Source: Demequina sp. NBRC 110052 | Lineage (GTDB): Bacteria; Actinomycetota; Actinomycetes; Actinomycetales; Demequinaceae | Reading direction: 5' to 3' | Length of the DNA stretch: 64,000 nt | Assembly (NCBI RefSeq): GCF_002090075.1 | Contig: NZ_BBRI01000003.1 | Location: 496,001-560,000 of the forward strand | Part shown: positions 41,209 through 51,419 of the stretch, in pieces | Numbering within the stretch: position 1 is the first letter of the stretch | Layout of the letters: every line of letters begins with the position of its first letter | Made by a program: the position numbers and the translations under genes | The notes under the pieces: generated by a model | Told to the model about the DNA's origin: nothing | The model's database searches: none | The model's input: only the letters and a program-made list of their open reading frames with translations

Positions 41209-42087
41209 ATGCGCACGCGCGCACTGCCGTACCTGTTCGTGGGGCCAGCGCTCACCTTGCTTCTGCTGTTCGGCGTGCTGCCGGTGCTCGTCGCGCTCGG
41301 CGTGAGTCTCACGGACATGGACATCGCGGGCCTCGCCGACGCGAGCAACATCCAGTTCATCGGCCTCGACAACTACCAGGCGCTGTTCGCCGACGGCGAC
41401 TTCTGGGAGGCACTCGGGGTCACAGGCACGTTCGTCATCGTGGGCGTGCCTGCGATCGTGGTGATCTCCCTTGCAATCGCGATCGCGCTGGACTACGCGG
41501 CACCCCGTTTCGTGGCGATCCTCCGTACCGCGTTCTTCGTCCCCGCCATCACCGGCATCGTCGCCGTCTCACTGGTCTGGGGCTACCTGTACAACTTCCA
41601 GTTCGGACTGTTCAACTGGATTCTGACCAGCGTGGGCGCTGAGCCTGTGCAGTGGCTGTCGGATCCCACGATGGCCAAGGTCTCAGTGGGAATGGTCGCC
41701 GTGTGGCGAGGGATCGGCCTCAACACGATCATCCTGCTCGCCGCCCTCCAGAGCATCCCGCACGAGTATCGCGAAGCGGCATCGCTGGACGGTGCAGGTC
41801 AATGGCGCACGACGTTCTCGATCGTGCTGCCCCTGCTGCGGTTCGCGCTCTTCTTCGTGACCGTCACGACGACCATCGCGTGGCTCCAGTTCTTCGACGA
41901 ACCGTTCGTGCTGACAGATGGAGGCCCGCTCGGCGCGACGACATCGATCTCGCTCTTCCTCTACAAGGAAGGCTTCCGGCTCAAGGAGTTCGGGTACGCC
42001 AGCGCGGGGTCGGTGATCCTCTTCATCGTCATCGCCGCCGTCACGATCGTTCAACTGCGCCTGAGGAGGGCCGACCATGTCTCTTGA
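41209..42087 (+). CDS. Sugar ABC transporter permease 1
   Basis: A 292-residue permease with six helices and the EAA loop EAASLDGAGQWRTTFSIVLPLLRFALF, typical of MalF/UgpA-type CUT1 permeases. ATG at 41209 follows GAGAGGGGAACC. It overlaps permease 2 by 11 bp. Works with the binding protein and permease 2; the ATPase is not in the window. Confidence 0.9.
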   Translation: MRTRALPYLFVGPALTLLLLFGVLPVLVALGVSLTDMDIAGLADASNIQFIGLDNYQALFADGDFWEALGVTGTFVIVGVPAIVVISLAIAIALDYAAPRFVAILRTAFFVPAITGIVAVSLVWGYLYNFQFGLFNWILTSVGAEPVQWLSDPTMAKVSVGMVAVWRGIGLNTIILLAALQSIPHEYREAASLDGAGQWRTTFSIVLPLLRFALFFVTVTTTIAWLQFFDEPFVLTDGGPLGATTSISLFLYKEGFRLKEFGYASAGSVILFIVIAAVTIVQLRLRRADHVS

Positions 42088-42991
42088 TCAGCTCGAACAG
42101 CGCCCCACCGTCGTGACCGCTGACGCGAAGTCCCCACACGTCCGTCGCCGGTCTCGCGGCATGCGGACGCGCCATGGCGCGACGCGCAGGCTCACCATCA
42201 CCCTCACCCTGGCTCTCGTCATCGGCGGTCTGCTCACCGCCTTTCCGCTCATCTGGATGCTCACCGGCAGCTTCAAGCCTCAACGCGAGGCGCTCGACTA
42301 TCCGCCAAGCCTGCTGCCACACGAGCCGACCATCGCGAACTACATGCGACTGTTCACCGAGATGGACTTCGGCCGCTATCTGGTCAACACCATCGCGCTG
42401 GTAGGCATCAGCGCGATCGGCCTGATCTTCATGGCAATGGCTGGCTACGCGTTCGCGAAGTTCACGTTCCGCGGCAAGGAGGCCATGTTCTTTCTGGTGC
42501 TCGCGACGCTGATGGTTCCCGTGCAGGTCACGATGATCCCCACGTACCTGATCCTCGCGAAGTCGTCCCTCACCAACACCCTCATCGGAATGGCGCTGCC
42601 CACGCTCGTCAGCGGCTTCGGCATCTTCCTGTTCCGGCAGTTCATGTCGACCATCCCCGACGAGTTGCTCGAAGCCGCCCGCTTGGACGGCGCCAGCGAG
42701 TACCGCATCTTCTGGCGCATCGTCATGCCGATGTCGGGCCCCATCCTCGCCGTACAAGCGGTGCTCGTGTTCATCGCCTCGTGGAACTCGTTCCTGTGGC
42801 CGCTCATCATCGCGAGCGACCAGAACCTCTACACGCTGTCCGTGGGGATCGCACTGCTCAACCAACAGATCGCCGTCGATCCTGCGCTGCAGATGGCGGG
42901 CGCGAGCCTGATGGTCGTGCCGGTTCTGATCGTCTTCCTGTTCTTCCAGCGCTACGTGGTGCAGGGCTTCACGATGTCGGGGCTGAAGTGA
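42077..42991 (+). CDS. Sugar ABC transporter permease 2
   Basis: A 304-residue CUT1 permease (MalG type): EAA loop LLEAARLDGASEYRIFWRIVMPMSGP and C-terminal YVVQGFTMSGLK. About 40 hydrophilic Arg-rich residues come before the first helix, somewhat longer than usual. The stop overlaps the GTG of the GH5 gene (GTGA at 42988-42991), so they are coupled. No ATP-binding subunit follows; a shared ATPase of the MsiK/UgpC type elsewhere in the genome would be expected. Confidence 0.9.
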   Translation: MSLDQLEQRPTVVTADAKSPHVRRRSRGMRTRHGATRRLTITLTLALVIGGLLTAFPLIWMLTGSFKPQREALDYPPSLLPHEPTIANYMRLFTEMDFGRYLVNTIALVGISAIGLIFMAMAGYAFAKFTFRGKEAMFFLVLATLMVPVQVTMIPTYLILAKSSLTNTLIGMALPTLVSGFGIFLFRQFMSTIPDELLEAARLDGASEYRIFWRIVMPMSGPILAVQAVLVFIASWNSFLWPLIIASDQNLYTLSVGIALLNQQIAVDPALQMAGASLMVVPVLIVFLFFQRYVVQGFTMSGLK

Positions 42992-44556
42992 CCGCCGCAG
43001 CGCACACGGGCGCACCCGTCCAGGCACCGCCGCAGGGGTTCCTCCGTGCAGAGGGCACGCATCTCGTCGACGATGCGGGGCTGCGACTGCCCCGTGGCGT
43101 GGGGCTCGGCAACTGGCTGCTTCCCGAGGGCTATATGTGGCTGTTCGGCGACGATGCCGCCTCTCCGCGCGCGATCGAGGCCCTGTTCGCGCGCCTGGCT
43201 GGCGACGACTACGCCTCGCACTTCTGGGACGAGTACAGGCGTCGCTACATCACCGAGGCGGACATCTCACGCATAGCAGCGCTCGGCTTCGACCATGTGC
43301 GCGTACCGATCAACGCGCGCGTCATCCAGGGAGCGGACGGCGACCCCCTGTCGGCCGGGTATGCCTTGCTCGACGACGTGGTCCGCTGGTCAGAGCGGCA
43401 CGGGATACGCGTGCTTCTCGACCTGCATGGCGCGCCCGGCGGCCAGACGGGCACCAACATCGACGACTCGGCGCGCGGCAGGCCCGATCTCTTCCTCGAC
43501 CCACACAACCTCGAGTTGACTGAGCGTCTGTGGTCGGACCTCGCCACGCACTTCGCCGGCAACCACACGGTCATGGGGTACGACCTGCTGAACGAGCCTC
43601 TGCCCGAGGGCTGGCGCAGCCTCACGCCGGACCTGGTCGCTCTGTACCGGCGGCTGACGTCCGCGATCCGCGCCGTCGACGACGATCACCTGATCATGTA
43701 CGAGGGAACGCACTGGGCCACTGACTTCTCGGCCTTCGACGAGAGATGGGATGACAACCAGGCGCTGCAGTTCCACCGGTACTGGTCACGGCCCGACCGC
43801 GAGGGCATCGCAGCCCACCTCGCCCTGCGCGATGACCTCCAGGTCCCGCTGTACATGGGCGAGGGCGGCGAGAACACCCCCGAGTGGATCTACACGTCGA
43901 TGCGCCTGTACGAAGCAGAGGGGATCGGATGGAACCTGTGGCCCTGGAAGAAGCTCGCGACTCGCACCTCGCCTGTCTCGATCGCTCCGCCTGAGGGCTG
44001 GGAGCTCATCCGAACGGCAGCGCAAGGCGGGCCTCATCCGCCACGCGACGAGGCGCAGGCGATCCTCGACGGCCTCCTCGACGCGGTCGCCCTCGAGTCG
44101 GCGCACGAGGTGCCCGAGGTGATCGATGCGGCGCTGGGCGCTTCGCCGAGCACCGTGCCCGCGTGGGGCTTCGGCTTCCACGGGGAAGGATCCTCCTACG
44201 GCGCCGCCGGGACCTCCCGGATCACCACCTTCCGCGAGGGTGACGCCGTGGCGGTGGTGCACGCTCAACGAGGCGCGCAGGTGCCGAACCCCTTCCAGCA
44301 GACGGACGGTCGCCACTATCGACCCGACGAGGTGCTGGTGGTCGAGCTGCCGCCAGGCGGGTGGCTTGAGTACGAGTTCACCGACCCTGAGGCACGCGCC
44401 GCCGAATGGACCGCGGTCGACGAGGAGCAGCGCCCCGTGTCCGTGGACGTCACTCCGTCCGCACGGGGCATCCGCGTCGAAGCGACTGGGTCGGGTGCAC
44501 GCTTCGCCGCCCTCGTGCGCCACGGCGGCGCTGTTCAGACCAGAATGGAGGCGTGA
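42988..44556 (+). CDS. Intracellular glycoside hydrolase family 5
   Basis: A 522-residue GH5 (clan A) enzyme. The acid/base Glu is in DLLNEPLPEG (Glu203) and the nucleophile in LYMGEGGEN (Glu292). Upstream GLGNWLLPEGYMWLF and LLDLHGAPGGQTG match the exo-beta-1,3-glucanase/cellulase branch. There is no signal peptide, so it should act on sugars after import by the ABC system with which it is translationally coupled. About 150 C-terminal residues form a beta-rich accessory domain. GTG start. Confidence 0.85.
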   Translation: MTAAAHTGAPVQAPPQGFLRAEGTHLVDDAGLRLPRGVGLGNWLLPEGYMWLFGDDAASPRAIEALFARLAGDDYASHFWDEYRRRYITEADISRIAALGFDHVRVPINARVIQGADGDPLSAGYALLDDVVRWSERHGIRVLLDLHGAPGGQTGTNIDDSARGRPDLFLDPHNLELTERLWSDLATHFAGNHTVMGYDLLNEPLPEGWRSLTPDLVALYRRLTSAIRAVDDDHLIMYEGTHWATDFSAFDERWDDNQALQFHRYWSRPDREGIAAHLALRDDLQVPLYMGEGGENTPEWIYTSMRLYEAEGIGWNLWPWKKLATRTSPVSIAPPEGWELIRTAAQGGPHPPRDEAQAILDGLLDAVALESAHEVPEVIDAALGASPSTVPAWGFGFHGEGSSYGAAGTSRITTFREGDAVAVVHAQRGAQVPNPFQQTDGRHYRPDEVLVVELPPGGWLEYEFTDPEARAAEWTAVDEEQRPVSVDVTPSARGIRVEATGSGARFAALVRHGGAVQTRMEA

Positions 44557-45788
44557 TGCCGGATCCGAAGACGCTGCGCCGCACGAACACCAAGTCCGCG
44601 ACCACGGCAACGCTTCGGCAGCGGCACCGAGCGCAGGTGCTCACGGAGATCCTGCTCGCACAACGCACCACTCGCGCGGAGCTCGCTGAGCAGACGGGCC
44701 TCTCGGTCGCCTCGATCACCAGCCTCGTCGCTGGCCTGATCGCGGACGGCGTGGTCGCCGAAGTCGGTTCGCTTGCCTCCCGAGGCGGCCGGCCGGTGAC
44801 GCTGCTCGCGCCTGACCCGGATGGAGCCTATGCGCTGGGCGCAGACGTCGGCGAACGAGGTGTCGCCGTCGAGCTGTTCGACCTGAGCATGGAGGTGCTC
44901 GACCGCGAGGAGGTCGAGGCGGATGAGAGCGAACCCGTGAACCGCATCGTCGACGACATCGATACCGCGGTGTCAGCGTTGCGATCGCGCCATGCCTCCC
45001 GCTGGGAGCGGGTCACGGGACTCGGCCTGGCACTGCCCGGCCCGGTCGAGATCAGCGAGGACGGGAGCCAGACCCTGTATGCCCAGAGCCTCGGCTGGGA
45101 TCCGGTCCCCGTCGGCTCGCTCGCGAGCACGGACCTGCGAGTCTTCGCCGACAACGGCGCGAAGGCTCAGGCACGTGCGGAGATGTGGTTCGGTTCGGCT
45201 CGAGGCGCGGAGCACGCCATCGTCGCACTGCTCGGGCGCGGCGTAGGTCTCGGGGTGATCGTGGAGGGGCAGATTCACCGCGGTACGCACTCGAGCGCTG
45301 GCGAATGGGGCCACACCACCATCCGGCCGGGCGGACGTCGGTGCCGTTGTGGAAACCTGGGATGCCTCGAGGCGTACGCCGGAGCAGATGCGATCCTGCA
45401 GGCTTGGGTCGACGTCGGCGGCGTCCCGTCGGGCTCAGGCTGGGAGGCCATCACCGCACTGCTCGATGCAGCGGATGCCGGCGATGCCGCTGCGCGGAGC
45501 GTGGTCGACGATGTCCTGCTGGTGGTCGGCGCATCGCTGGGCGGTCTGGTGAACCTGCTCAACCCAGAGAAGGTCGTCCTGGGAGGCTGGGTGGGCATGC
45601 TGCTCATGTCGCGATACGAGGAACGGATCCGGGAAGCGCTAGACGCCCATTCGCTCGCACGCCCCGCAGGGCAGGCCGTCCTCGCACAGAGCACCTTCCA
45701 AGGAGATGCCGTCGCGCTCGGAGCGGCCATCCTCGCGCTGGAGCCGCTGCTCGACGGGACCTTCGCGCAGCCGCGACACTCCGTTTAG
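44556..45788 (+). CDS. ROK-family transcriptional regulator
   Basis: A 410-residue repressor of the NagC/XylR type: winged-HTH at about 39-75 (AELAEQTGLSVASITSLVAGLIADGVV), then a sugar-kinase-like ROK domain with GHTTIRPGGRRCRCGNLGCLEAYAG, the ROK zinc motif (CxCGxxGCxE). Start ATG overlaps the GH5 stop (TGATG). Most likely binds the palindrome at 39716 and is released by the imported sugar; that link is inference. Confidence 0.9.
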   Translation: MPDPKTLRRTNTKSATTATLRQRHRAQVLTEILLAQRTTRAELAEQTGLSVASITSLVAGLIADGVVAEVGSLASRGGRPVTLLAPDPDGAYALGADVGERGVAVELFDLSMEVLDREEVEADESEPVNRIVDDIDTAVSALRSRHASRWERVTGLGLALPGPVEISEDGSQTLYAQSLGWDPVPVGSLASTDLRVFADNGAKAQARAEMWFGSARGAEHAIVALLGRGVGLGVIVEGQIHRGTHSSAGEWGHTTIRPGGRRCRCGNLGCLEAYAGADAILQAWVDVGGVPSGSGWEAITALLDAADAGDAAARSVVDDVLLVVGASLGGLVNLLNPEKVVLGGWVGMLLMSRYEERIREALDAHSLARPAGQAVLAQSTFQGDAVALGAAILALEPLLDGTFAQPRHSV

Positions 45789-45852
45789 CCCGATCTAGCA
45801 GGGCACTTAACAAACTCTGGAAGAAACCTTGCCTAACGCCTACCCTGGCGCA

Positions 45853-47958
45853 ATGGTCAACGACGCCCATGAGTCCCCGTCCCCTGTCCCCACGATCCTC
45901 CAGGGCGAGCAGCCCACCGAGGCCGGCCCGCCCGTCGGGCATGCGCACGAAGGCGAGCGCCCGCACGACCCGCGCCACCACGTGACGCTGGAGAACCTCC
46001 ACACCGAGCGCCGCAGTTTCGCGCCGCTCGCCTCCTTCGCCGCACACTCCAACGCGACGGCATTCGAGTACAAGAAGGCCGAGGCCGATCCGCTCGAGTA
46101 CTGGAAGGAGGCCGCGCGTCGGCTCGCGTGGAAGGAGGAGTTCACCGAGATCCTCGACTGGTCCGACGCTCCGGTGGCCCGCTGGTTCCACGACGGCGTA
46201 CTCAACGCGTGCGACAACGCGGTGGACCGGCACGTGCGCGAGGGCCGCGGCGACCGTGTCGCGTTCCACTTCGTCGGCGAGCCCGGCGACACGCAGACGA
46301 TCACGTACGCCGACATGCACGAGCGCGTGCAGAAGGCCGCGAACGGACTGTTGAGCCTGGGCATCGGCAAGGGCGACCGCGTCGCGATCTACCTTCCGCA
46401 GATCCCCGAAGCCGTGGTGGCGATGCTGGCGTGCGCGCGCATCGGCGCCATCCACTCCGTGGTGTTCGGCGGCTTCAGCGCGGCGAGCCTGCGCCAGCGC
46501 ATCGACGACGCCGAGGCGAAGCTGGTCATCACGGCCGACGGTGGGAACAGGCGCGGCGCGCACCTCGCGCTCAAGCCCCTCGTGGACGAGGCCCTCGCGC
46601 CGTCGGACGCGCACCCGGGCGACGCGCGCACGGTGGAGCACGTGCTCGTCGTGAAGCGCACGGGCCAGGACACGGCGTGGACCGAGGGCCGAGACGTCTG
46701 GTGGCACGACACGGTGGACCCGCAGCTCGCCGAGCACGAGCCCGAGTGGGTCGACGCCGAGCACCCGCTGTTCATCCTCTACACCTCGGGCACCACGGGC
46801 GCCCCGAAGGGTCTGTGGCACTCGACGGGCGGCTACCTCACGGGGGCCGCGCACACGCATCGGATCGTGTTCGACCTCAAGCCCGAGACGGACGTGTACT
46901 GGTGCTCGGCGGATGTCGGCTGGATCACCGGCCACACCTACATCGTGTACGGACCCATGACGAACGGCGCGACGCAGGTGCTCTACGAGGGCACCCCCGA
47001 CACCCCCCATCAGGGGCGCTGGTGGGAGATCATCCAGGAGTACGGCGTCACGATCTTCTACACCGCACCCACCGCGATCCGCACCTTCATGAAGTGGGGC
47101 GAGTCCATCCCGGACAGCTTCGACCTCACGTCACTGCGCCTGCTCGGCAGCGTCGGGGAACCCATCAACCCCGAGGCATGGATGTGGTACCGCCGCGTGA
47201 TCGGCGGCGAGCGCTGCCCCATTGTCGACACCTGGTGGCAGACCGAGACGGGCTCGATCATGATCTCCCCGCTTCCCGGCGTGACCTCCACGAAGCCCGG
47301 TTCAGCCATGACGGCCATGCCAGGCATCGCGGCGGACGTGGTGGACGACGAGGGCAGGCCCGTACGCGGCGGCGAGGGCGGCTACCTGGTCATCAAGGAG
47401 CCGTGGCCCAGCATGCTGCGCGGAATCTGGGGCGACCGCGCCCGCTTCGCGCGCACCTACTGGAACCGCTTCGACGGCATGTACTTCGCGGGCGACGGCG
47501 CCAAGAAGGACATCGACGGCGACCTGTGGCTGCTGGGCCGCGTGGACGACGTCATGAACGTCTCCGGCCACCGCCTCACCACGACGGAGATCGAGCATGC
47601 GCTCGTCGCGCATCCGTGGGTCGCGGAGGCGGCGGTCGTCGGCGCGACCGACGCGATCACCGGTCAGGCGGTGGTCGCCTTCGTCATCGTGCGCGGCGAC
47701 GCCAAGGGCGTGCCCGACGACGGGGCTGAGATCGCGGACGCCTTGCGTACGCACGTGCGCAAGGAGATCGGGCCGCTCGCCAAGCCGCGCGACATCCTCG
47801 TCGTGTCCGAGGTGCCGAAGACTCGCTCGGGCAAGATCATGCGCCGCCTGCTGCGCGACGTCGCCGAGAACCGCGACGTGGGCGACGTCACCACGCTCGC
47901 CGACTCTTCAGTGATGGACGCGATCAAGGACGGCCTCGCGCAGGGCAAGTCGGACTGA
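45853..47958 (+). CDS. acsA: Acetyl-coenzyme A synthetase
   Basis: Activates acetate to acetyl-CoA through acetyl-AMP. The 701-residue ANL-family enzyme has [11 protein letters not shown] (P-loop A3), [23 protein letters not shown], the hinge [15 protein letters not shown] and the C-terminal Lys in TRSGKIMRR, the site that is acetylated in other Acs proteins. Start at 45853 has a poor RBS; an in-frame start 8 codons earlier exists. About 40 extra residues precede the usual core. Single gene. Confidence 0.95.
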   Translation: MVNDAHESPSPVPTILQGEQPTEAGPPVGHAHEGERPHDPRHHVTLENLHTERRSFAPLASFAAHSNATAFEYKKAEADPLEYWKEAARRLAWKEEFTEILDWSDAPVARWFHDGVLNACDNAVDRHVREGRGDRVAFHFVGEPGDTQTITYADMHERVQKAANGLLSLGIGKGDRVAIYLPQIPEAVVAMLACARIGAIHSVVFGGFSAASLRQRIDDAEAKLVITADGGNRRGAHLALKPLVDEALAPSDAHPGDARTVEHVLVVKRTGQDTAWTEGRDVWWHDTVDPQLAEHEPEWVDAEHPLFILYTSGTTGAPKGLWHSTGGYLTGAAHTHRIVFDLKPETDVYWCSADVGWITGHTYIVYGPMTNGATQVLYEGTPDTPHQGRWWEIIQEYGVTIFYTAPTAIRTFMKWGESIPDSFDLTSLRLLGSVGEPINPEAWMWYRRVIGGERCPIVDTWWQTETGSIMISPLPGVTSTKPGSAMTAMPGIAADVVDDEGRPVRGGEGGYLVIKEPWPSMLRGIWGDRARFARTYWNRFDGMYFAGDGAKKDIDGDLWLLGRVDDVMNVSGHRLTTTEIEHALVAHPWVAEAAVVGATDAITGQAVVAFVIVRGDAKGVPDDGAEIADALRTHVRKEIGPLAKPRDILVVSEVPKTRSGKIMRRLLRDVAENRDVGDVTTLADSSVMDAIKDGLAQGKSD

Positions 47959-47965
47959 CGCGCGC

Positions 47966-48019
47966 TGGGAGTGCATGAGTGCTCGACTCGCGCCGTTTCT
48001 CGGCACTCATGTACTCCCA
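47966..48019. terminator. Hairpin between convergent acsA and PAP2 genes
   Basis: TGGGAGTGCATGAGTGC (47966-47982) pairs with GCACTCATGTACTCCCA (48003-48019), 16 of 17 positions, with a 20-nt loop. Lies between stops of genes on opposite strands. Confidence 0.65.
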
Positions 48020-48022
48020 GGA

Positions 48023-48044
48023 CGCCCGACGCCGGGGTCGGGTC
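48023..48044. repeat. Dispersed GC-rich hairpin repeat
   Basis: CGCCCGACGCCGGGGTCGG plus GTC. Identical 22-bp copy at 51362-51383 and a shorter copy at 57787-57800, all just after genes. CCCGAC..GTCGGG can pair. Confidence 0.6.
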
Positions 48045-48714
48045 AGGCCAGGCGGCTCGACTCGCGCAGATCCAGCCAGCGGTCGACCGTCACCACGGCG
48101 CCGAGCGCGATGACGCCCAGGCATGCGCCGGCCGCCACATCCGTGAGGAAGTGGTAGCCGAGATACAGGCGCGAGCCGCCGACGAGCAGCACGACCAGCG
48201 CCGAGACACTGAGCCACACGAGGAATGACCGACGGCTCCAGCGCCGGCGCAACAGCAGGTAGCCGAGCACGAGCACCAACGTCGCCGCACCTGTCGTGTG
48301 ACCGGAGGGGAACGAGAACGACGTCTCGAGACCGGGGATCACCTGGAGCGACTCGTCCGGCCGGGGCCGCTCGATGATCGCCTTCACGATGACGGCGATG
48401 AGCGTGGACAGCGCCATCGCGCCGACCAGCAGCGCGGGTTCGCGCCAGCGGCGAGTACGCCACCACCAGATCAGGCAGCCGAGACCCACCAGGATCGGCA
48501 GGATCACCGGACCGAAGGCGTTCGTGACTGCCGTGAGGAGCGCGGTGAGCCAGGGGACCCGATGAGCCACGAGCCAGTCGACCAGCGGCTGGTCTGCGAC
48601 GTACAGGTCCTCTTGCTCGAGCAAACCCTCGAGCAGCTCGGCGAACGCCCACACCCCGAGCGCAGCAAGCGCGACACCCGGCAGCAGCGCCCAGAAGATC
48701 TCGCGCCGGCTCAC
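48043..48714 (-). CDS. PAP2-family membrane phosphatase
   Basis: A 223-residue membrane phosphatase (undecaprenyl-diphosphate or phosphatidate phosphatase type) with five or six helices. The three catalytic motifs are KAIIERPRPDES, FSFPSGHTTGAA and GGSRLYLGYHFLTDV (KxxxxxxRP, PSGH, SRxxxxxHxxxD). It follows the S9 peptidase start by 4 bp on the same strand, so they form a unit. Confidence 0.9.
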   Translation of the reverse strand: MSRREIFWALLPGVALAALGVWAFAELLEGLLEQEDLYVADQPLVDWLVAHRVPWLTALLTAVTNAFGPVILPILVGLGCLIWWWRTRRWREPALLVGAMALSTLIAVIVKAIIERPRPDESLQVIPGLETSFSFPSGHTTGAATLVLVLGYLLLRRRWSRRSFLVWLSVSALVVLLVGGSRLYLGYHFLTDVAAGACLGVIALGAVVTVDRWLDLRESSRLA

Positions 48715-48718
48715 TCGC

Positions 48719-50788
48719 CTACCCGAGGATCTCCGGCCGCGACGGCATCTGGTGCCGCACGTGCTGGTCGAGGAAGGCGAACACGGTCTCGTACCAGACG
48801 ACCGCGTGCTGAGGCTTCAGGATCCAGTGGTTCTCGTCCGGGAAGTACAGGAAGCGGTGCGGCATCGTGCCGTCCTCGCCCATGAACCGCTCGGACAGCT
48901 CGGCCCACAGGCGCAGACCCTCGCCGATTGGCACGCGGTAGTCCTTGTCGCCGTGGATGACGAGCATCGGGGTGACGATGTCGTCGACGAACCGATGCGG
49001 CGAGCACTCGAGCGCCGCCTCGGGCGTGAAGATCGTCTGCCAGTACTCGGCGTGGTCCGTGGTGGGCCCGAACTGGTCCATCGCCCACAGGCTCGCGTGC
49101 GTGACGATCGCCTTGAACCGGTCGGTGTGGCCCGCGACCCAGTTGGCCATGTAGCCGCCGAACGAGCCTCCCATCGCGGCCGTGCGGGACTCGTCGATGT
49201 CGTCCCGGGCGACGGCCGCGTCGGTGATGGACATGAGGTCCGTGAACGGCTTGTCTCCCCACGCGTTCCACCCGCGAGCGATGAAGTCGAGCCCATACCC
49301 GGTGGACAGCGCAGGGTCGGGCAGCAGGACCGCGTAGCCGCGAGACGCCGCCAGCAGCGGGTTCCAGCGCCACGACCAGGCGTTCCACGAGCCGAGCGGC
49401 CCCCCATGGATCCACAGCAGCAGCGGCGCAGGGCTGTCGGCGGACGCTCCCTCGGGCAGCACCAGCCACGCGCGTACGGGCGACCCGTCCTCGGCGGCCG
49501 TCGAGATCTCGTTGAGCGTCCCGGGCACGGCCGGCGCGGGGGCGGGCGTCGCGAGCTCGGTGATCTCTGCGTCGGGCGCGACGCGCACGGGGTGCGCCGG
49601 GGCGAGGTACGAGGACCGCAGCGCCACGAGGTCTCCCGAGGTGCGGTCCACCGCGACCGCGGAGTACGCGAAGTCGTCGCTCGTGAGCGCGACCACGCCG
49701 GAGTCGTCGAGCGGGATGCGGAACACAGGTGCGCGGCCGTCGGAGTCGGTCGCGGTGATGAGCGCGGTGCCGTCGGGCGTGAATGCGAGTTCGCCGGGCC
49801 AGCGGTCCCAGTCCTGGGCGATACGGCGCGCGCCCGAGCCGTCGAGCGCGGAGATCCAGATCTCCTGCTGAGTGGGGCCGGTCGGGTCAGCCTTGGGCAT
49901 GCGCAGATGTGCGAGCACGCTGCCGTCGGCGCTGATCGCGGGCACCACGTGGTCCACGCGCGGCTCGTCGAACAGCACCGTGTGCGCGCCGGTCGCGACG
50001 TCGATGGATACGAGGCGGTGGCGCGAGCCCCGCCCCTCGCTGGTCTGCATCGAGGCGATCAGGGTCGTACCGCCGGGCGTGATCGCGGCGCCGTCGAGGT
50101 CCGCGGCGCGGCCCGGGGAGGGCGTGAGGTCCACGGGGCGTGGCAGCCACGTCGGGTAGGGCGCGGGGCCGTCCTTGGGCGCGTCCGAGGCGCGGTCGCC
50201 GCCAGGGGTCTCGGCGGGCAGCGCGCCCAGGTCGAGGGCGAGCAGGTGCGGCTCGTCGGGACCGAGGTCGTGATCCCAGTGACGCACGGGGTACGCCTCG
50301 TGGAGGATCGCCGCGACCTTGCGCTTCTTGCGATCGGCGCGGATGCGGGCATCGTCCTCGAGCGTGTTCGCGGAGCGCATCAGCGATGCCGAGATGACAA
50401 CCGTCGGCGCGTCGGTCGCGACCGCGACGATGCCGCCCACTCCCCCGGGCAGCGCCGTCACCGGCCTCGCCTCGCCTCCGGCCGCGGGCAGCACCCACAG
50501 CTGTGCCGTCTCGTCGTCGCCGGCGCCGGGGCGGGCGGAGACGAACAGAAGCGACCCGTCGGGGAGGTAGGCCGCGCCGGACTCGCCCTTGGCGGAGCGC
50601 GTCATCCGACGCGGCGTCCCAGTCCCGTCGGAAGGCACCTCCCACACCGCACGCTCGTACGAGGTCTTCTCCGCGTCGAGCGTCGCGACCGTGAGAGCGG
50701 CGCGGGTGCCGTCGGGCGAGAGCGCAAGGCCCTCCACCCGGGGAATCGCGATGTAGTCGTCAAGGGAATCGAAGGGCGTCGTCGGCAT
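48719..50788 (-). CDS. S9-family prolyl-oligopeptidase-like serine peptidase
   Basis: A 689-residue acylaminoacyl/dipeptidyl peptidase without a signal peptide. An N-terminal beta-propeller of about 400 residues is followed by an alpha/beta-hydrolase domain: GGSFGGYMANW (nucleophile Ser), LVIHGDKDYRVP (Asp) and FPDENHWIL (His). Such enzymes cleave short peptides in the cytosol. ATG 50788 (MPTTPF); a start three codons upstream is possible. It is first in a unit with the PAP2 gene. Confidence 0.9.
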   Translation of the reverse strand: MPTTPFDSLDDYIAIPRVEGLALSPDGTRAALTVATLDAEKTSYERAVWEVPSDGTGTPRRMTRSAKGESGAAYLPDGSLLFVSARPGAGDDETAQLWVLPAAGGEARPVTALPGGVGGIVAVATDAPTVVISASLMRSANTLEDDARIRADRKKRKVAAILHEAYPVRHWDHDLGPDEPHLLALDLGALPAETPGGDRASDAPKDGPAPYPTWLPRPVDLTPSPGRAADLDGAAITPGGTTLIASMQTSEGRGSRHRLVSIDVATGAHTVLFDEPRVDHVVPAISADGSVLAHLRMPKADPTGPTQQEIWISALDGSGARRIAQDWDRWPGELAFTPDGTALITATDSDGRAPVFRIPLDDSGVVALTSDDFAYSAVAVDRTSGDLVALRSSYLAPAHPVRVAPDAEITELATPAPAPAVPGTLNEISTAAEDGSPVRAWLVLPEGASADSPAPLLLWIHGGPLGSWNAWSWRWNPLLAASRGYAVLLPDPALSTGYGLDFIARGWNAWGDKPFTDLMSITDAAVARDDIDESRTAAMGGSFGGYMANWVAGHTDRFKAIVTHASLWAMDQFGPTTDHAEYWQTIFTPEAALECSPHRFVDDIVTPMLVIHGDKDYRVPIGEGLRLWAELSERFMGEDGTMPHRFLYFPDENHWILKPQHAVVWYETVFAFLDQHVRHQMPSRPEILG

Positions 50789-50903
50789 GCCGCCCACGCT
50801 ACCCCGCGCCCCTGACGCCGCCCACCGCGCAACGCATCCGCGCGTTCAGCCGTTGACCCCTCGAGGGACAACGCCGGCAGGCATGGATACAAGGGGAGGC
50901 ACC

Positions 50904-51353
50904 ATGAACGCAACGCACCGCATGTCCGTCGTCCAGCGCACCACGATGAGGGCGGTCGCCCTCGGCGCCGCCGCGGGCCTCGCACTCGGAGGCTGCTCGT
51001 CCGAGGCGGGCACGCCGCTCGACTCCGAGGTGGGTACCGACACCGAGGAGACGACCACGGTCGACGGCGACGAGGAGGTCATGACGATGCCCGTCACGGG
51101 CTTCGAGTTCGGCTACGACTTGGGCTCGACCGAGATCGCTGCCGGCACCTATACGTTCGACTTCTCCAACGTCGGCTCCATGCAGCACGACCTGCGCATC
51201 GAGGGCGAGGGCCTTGACGACGGCACCGCCGTGATCGGACCGGGCGAGACCGATTCGGTGACGGTCACTCTCGAGCCGGGCACCTACACGATCTACTGCT
51301 CGGTGGGCAACCACCGCGCGCAGGGCATGGAGGTCGAGATCACCGTCTCGTAG
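50904..51353 (+). CDS. Cupredoxin-domain lipoprotein
   Basis: A 149-residue exported lipoprotein: twin-Arg-poor signal with LGGCSS lipobox, an acidic linker (EVGTDTEETTTVDGDEEV), then a plastocyanin/azurin-like cupredoxin fold. Type-1 copper ligands are readable as His in SMQHDLRI, Cys in IYCSVGNH, His in GNHRAQ and Met in QGMEV. It may carry electrons or bind copper at the outside of the membrane. RBS AAGGGGAGG. Single gene, divergent from the S9 peptidase. Confidence 0.85.
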   Translation: MNATHRMSVVQRTTMRAVALGAAAGLALGGCSSEAGTPLDSEVGTDTEETTTVDGDEEVMTMPVTGFEFGYDLGSTEIAAGTYTFDFSNVGSMQHDLRIEGEGLDDGTAVIGPGETDSVTVTLEPGTYTIYCSVGNHRAQGMEVEITVS

Positions 51354-51361
51354 CGTTCACG

Positions 51362-51383
51362 CGCCCGACGCCGGGGTCGGGTC
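51362..51383. repeat. Dispersed GC-rich hairpin repeat (second copy)
   Basis: Identical over 22 bp with 48023-48044. It lies 9 bp after the cupredoxin stop and may act as its terminator. Confidence 0.6.
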
Positions 51384-51419
51384 TCGCTACGGACGAGCGA
51401 CGCTGCGGCCCCGCGGGGA

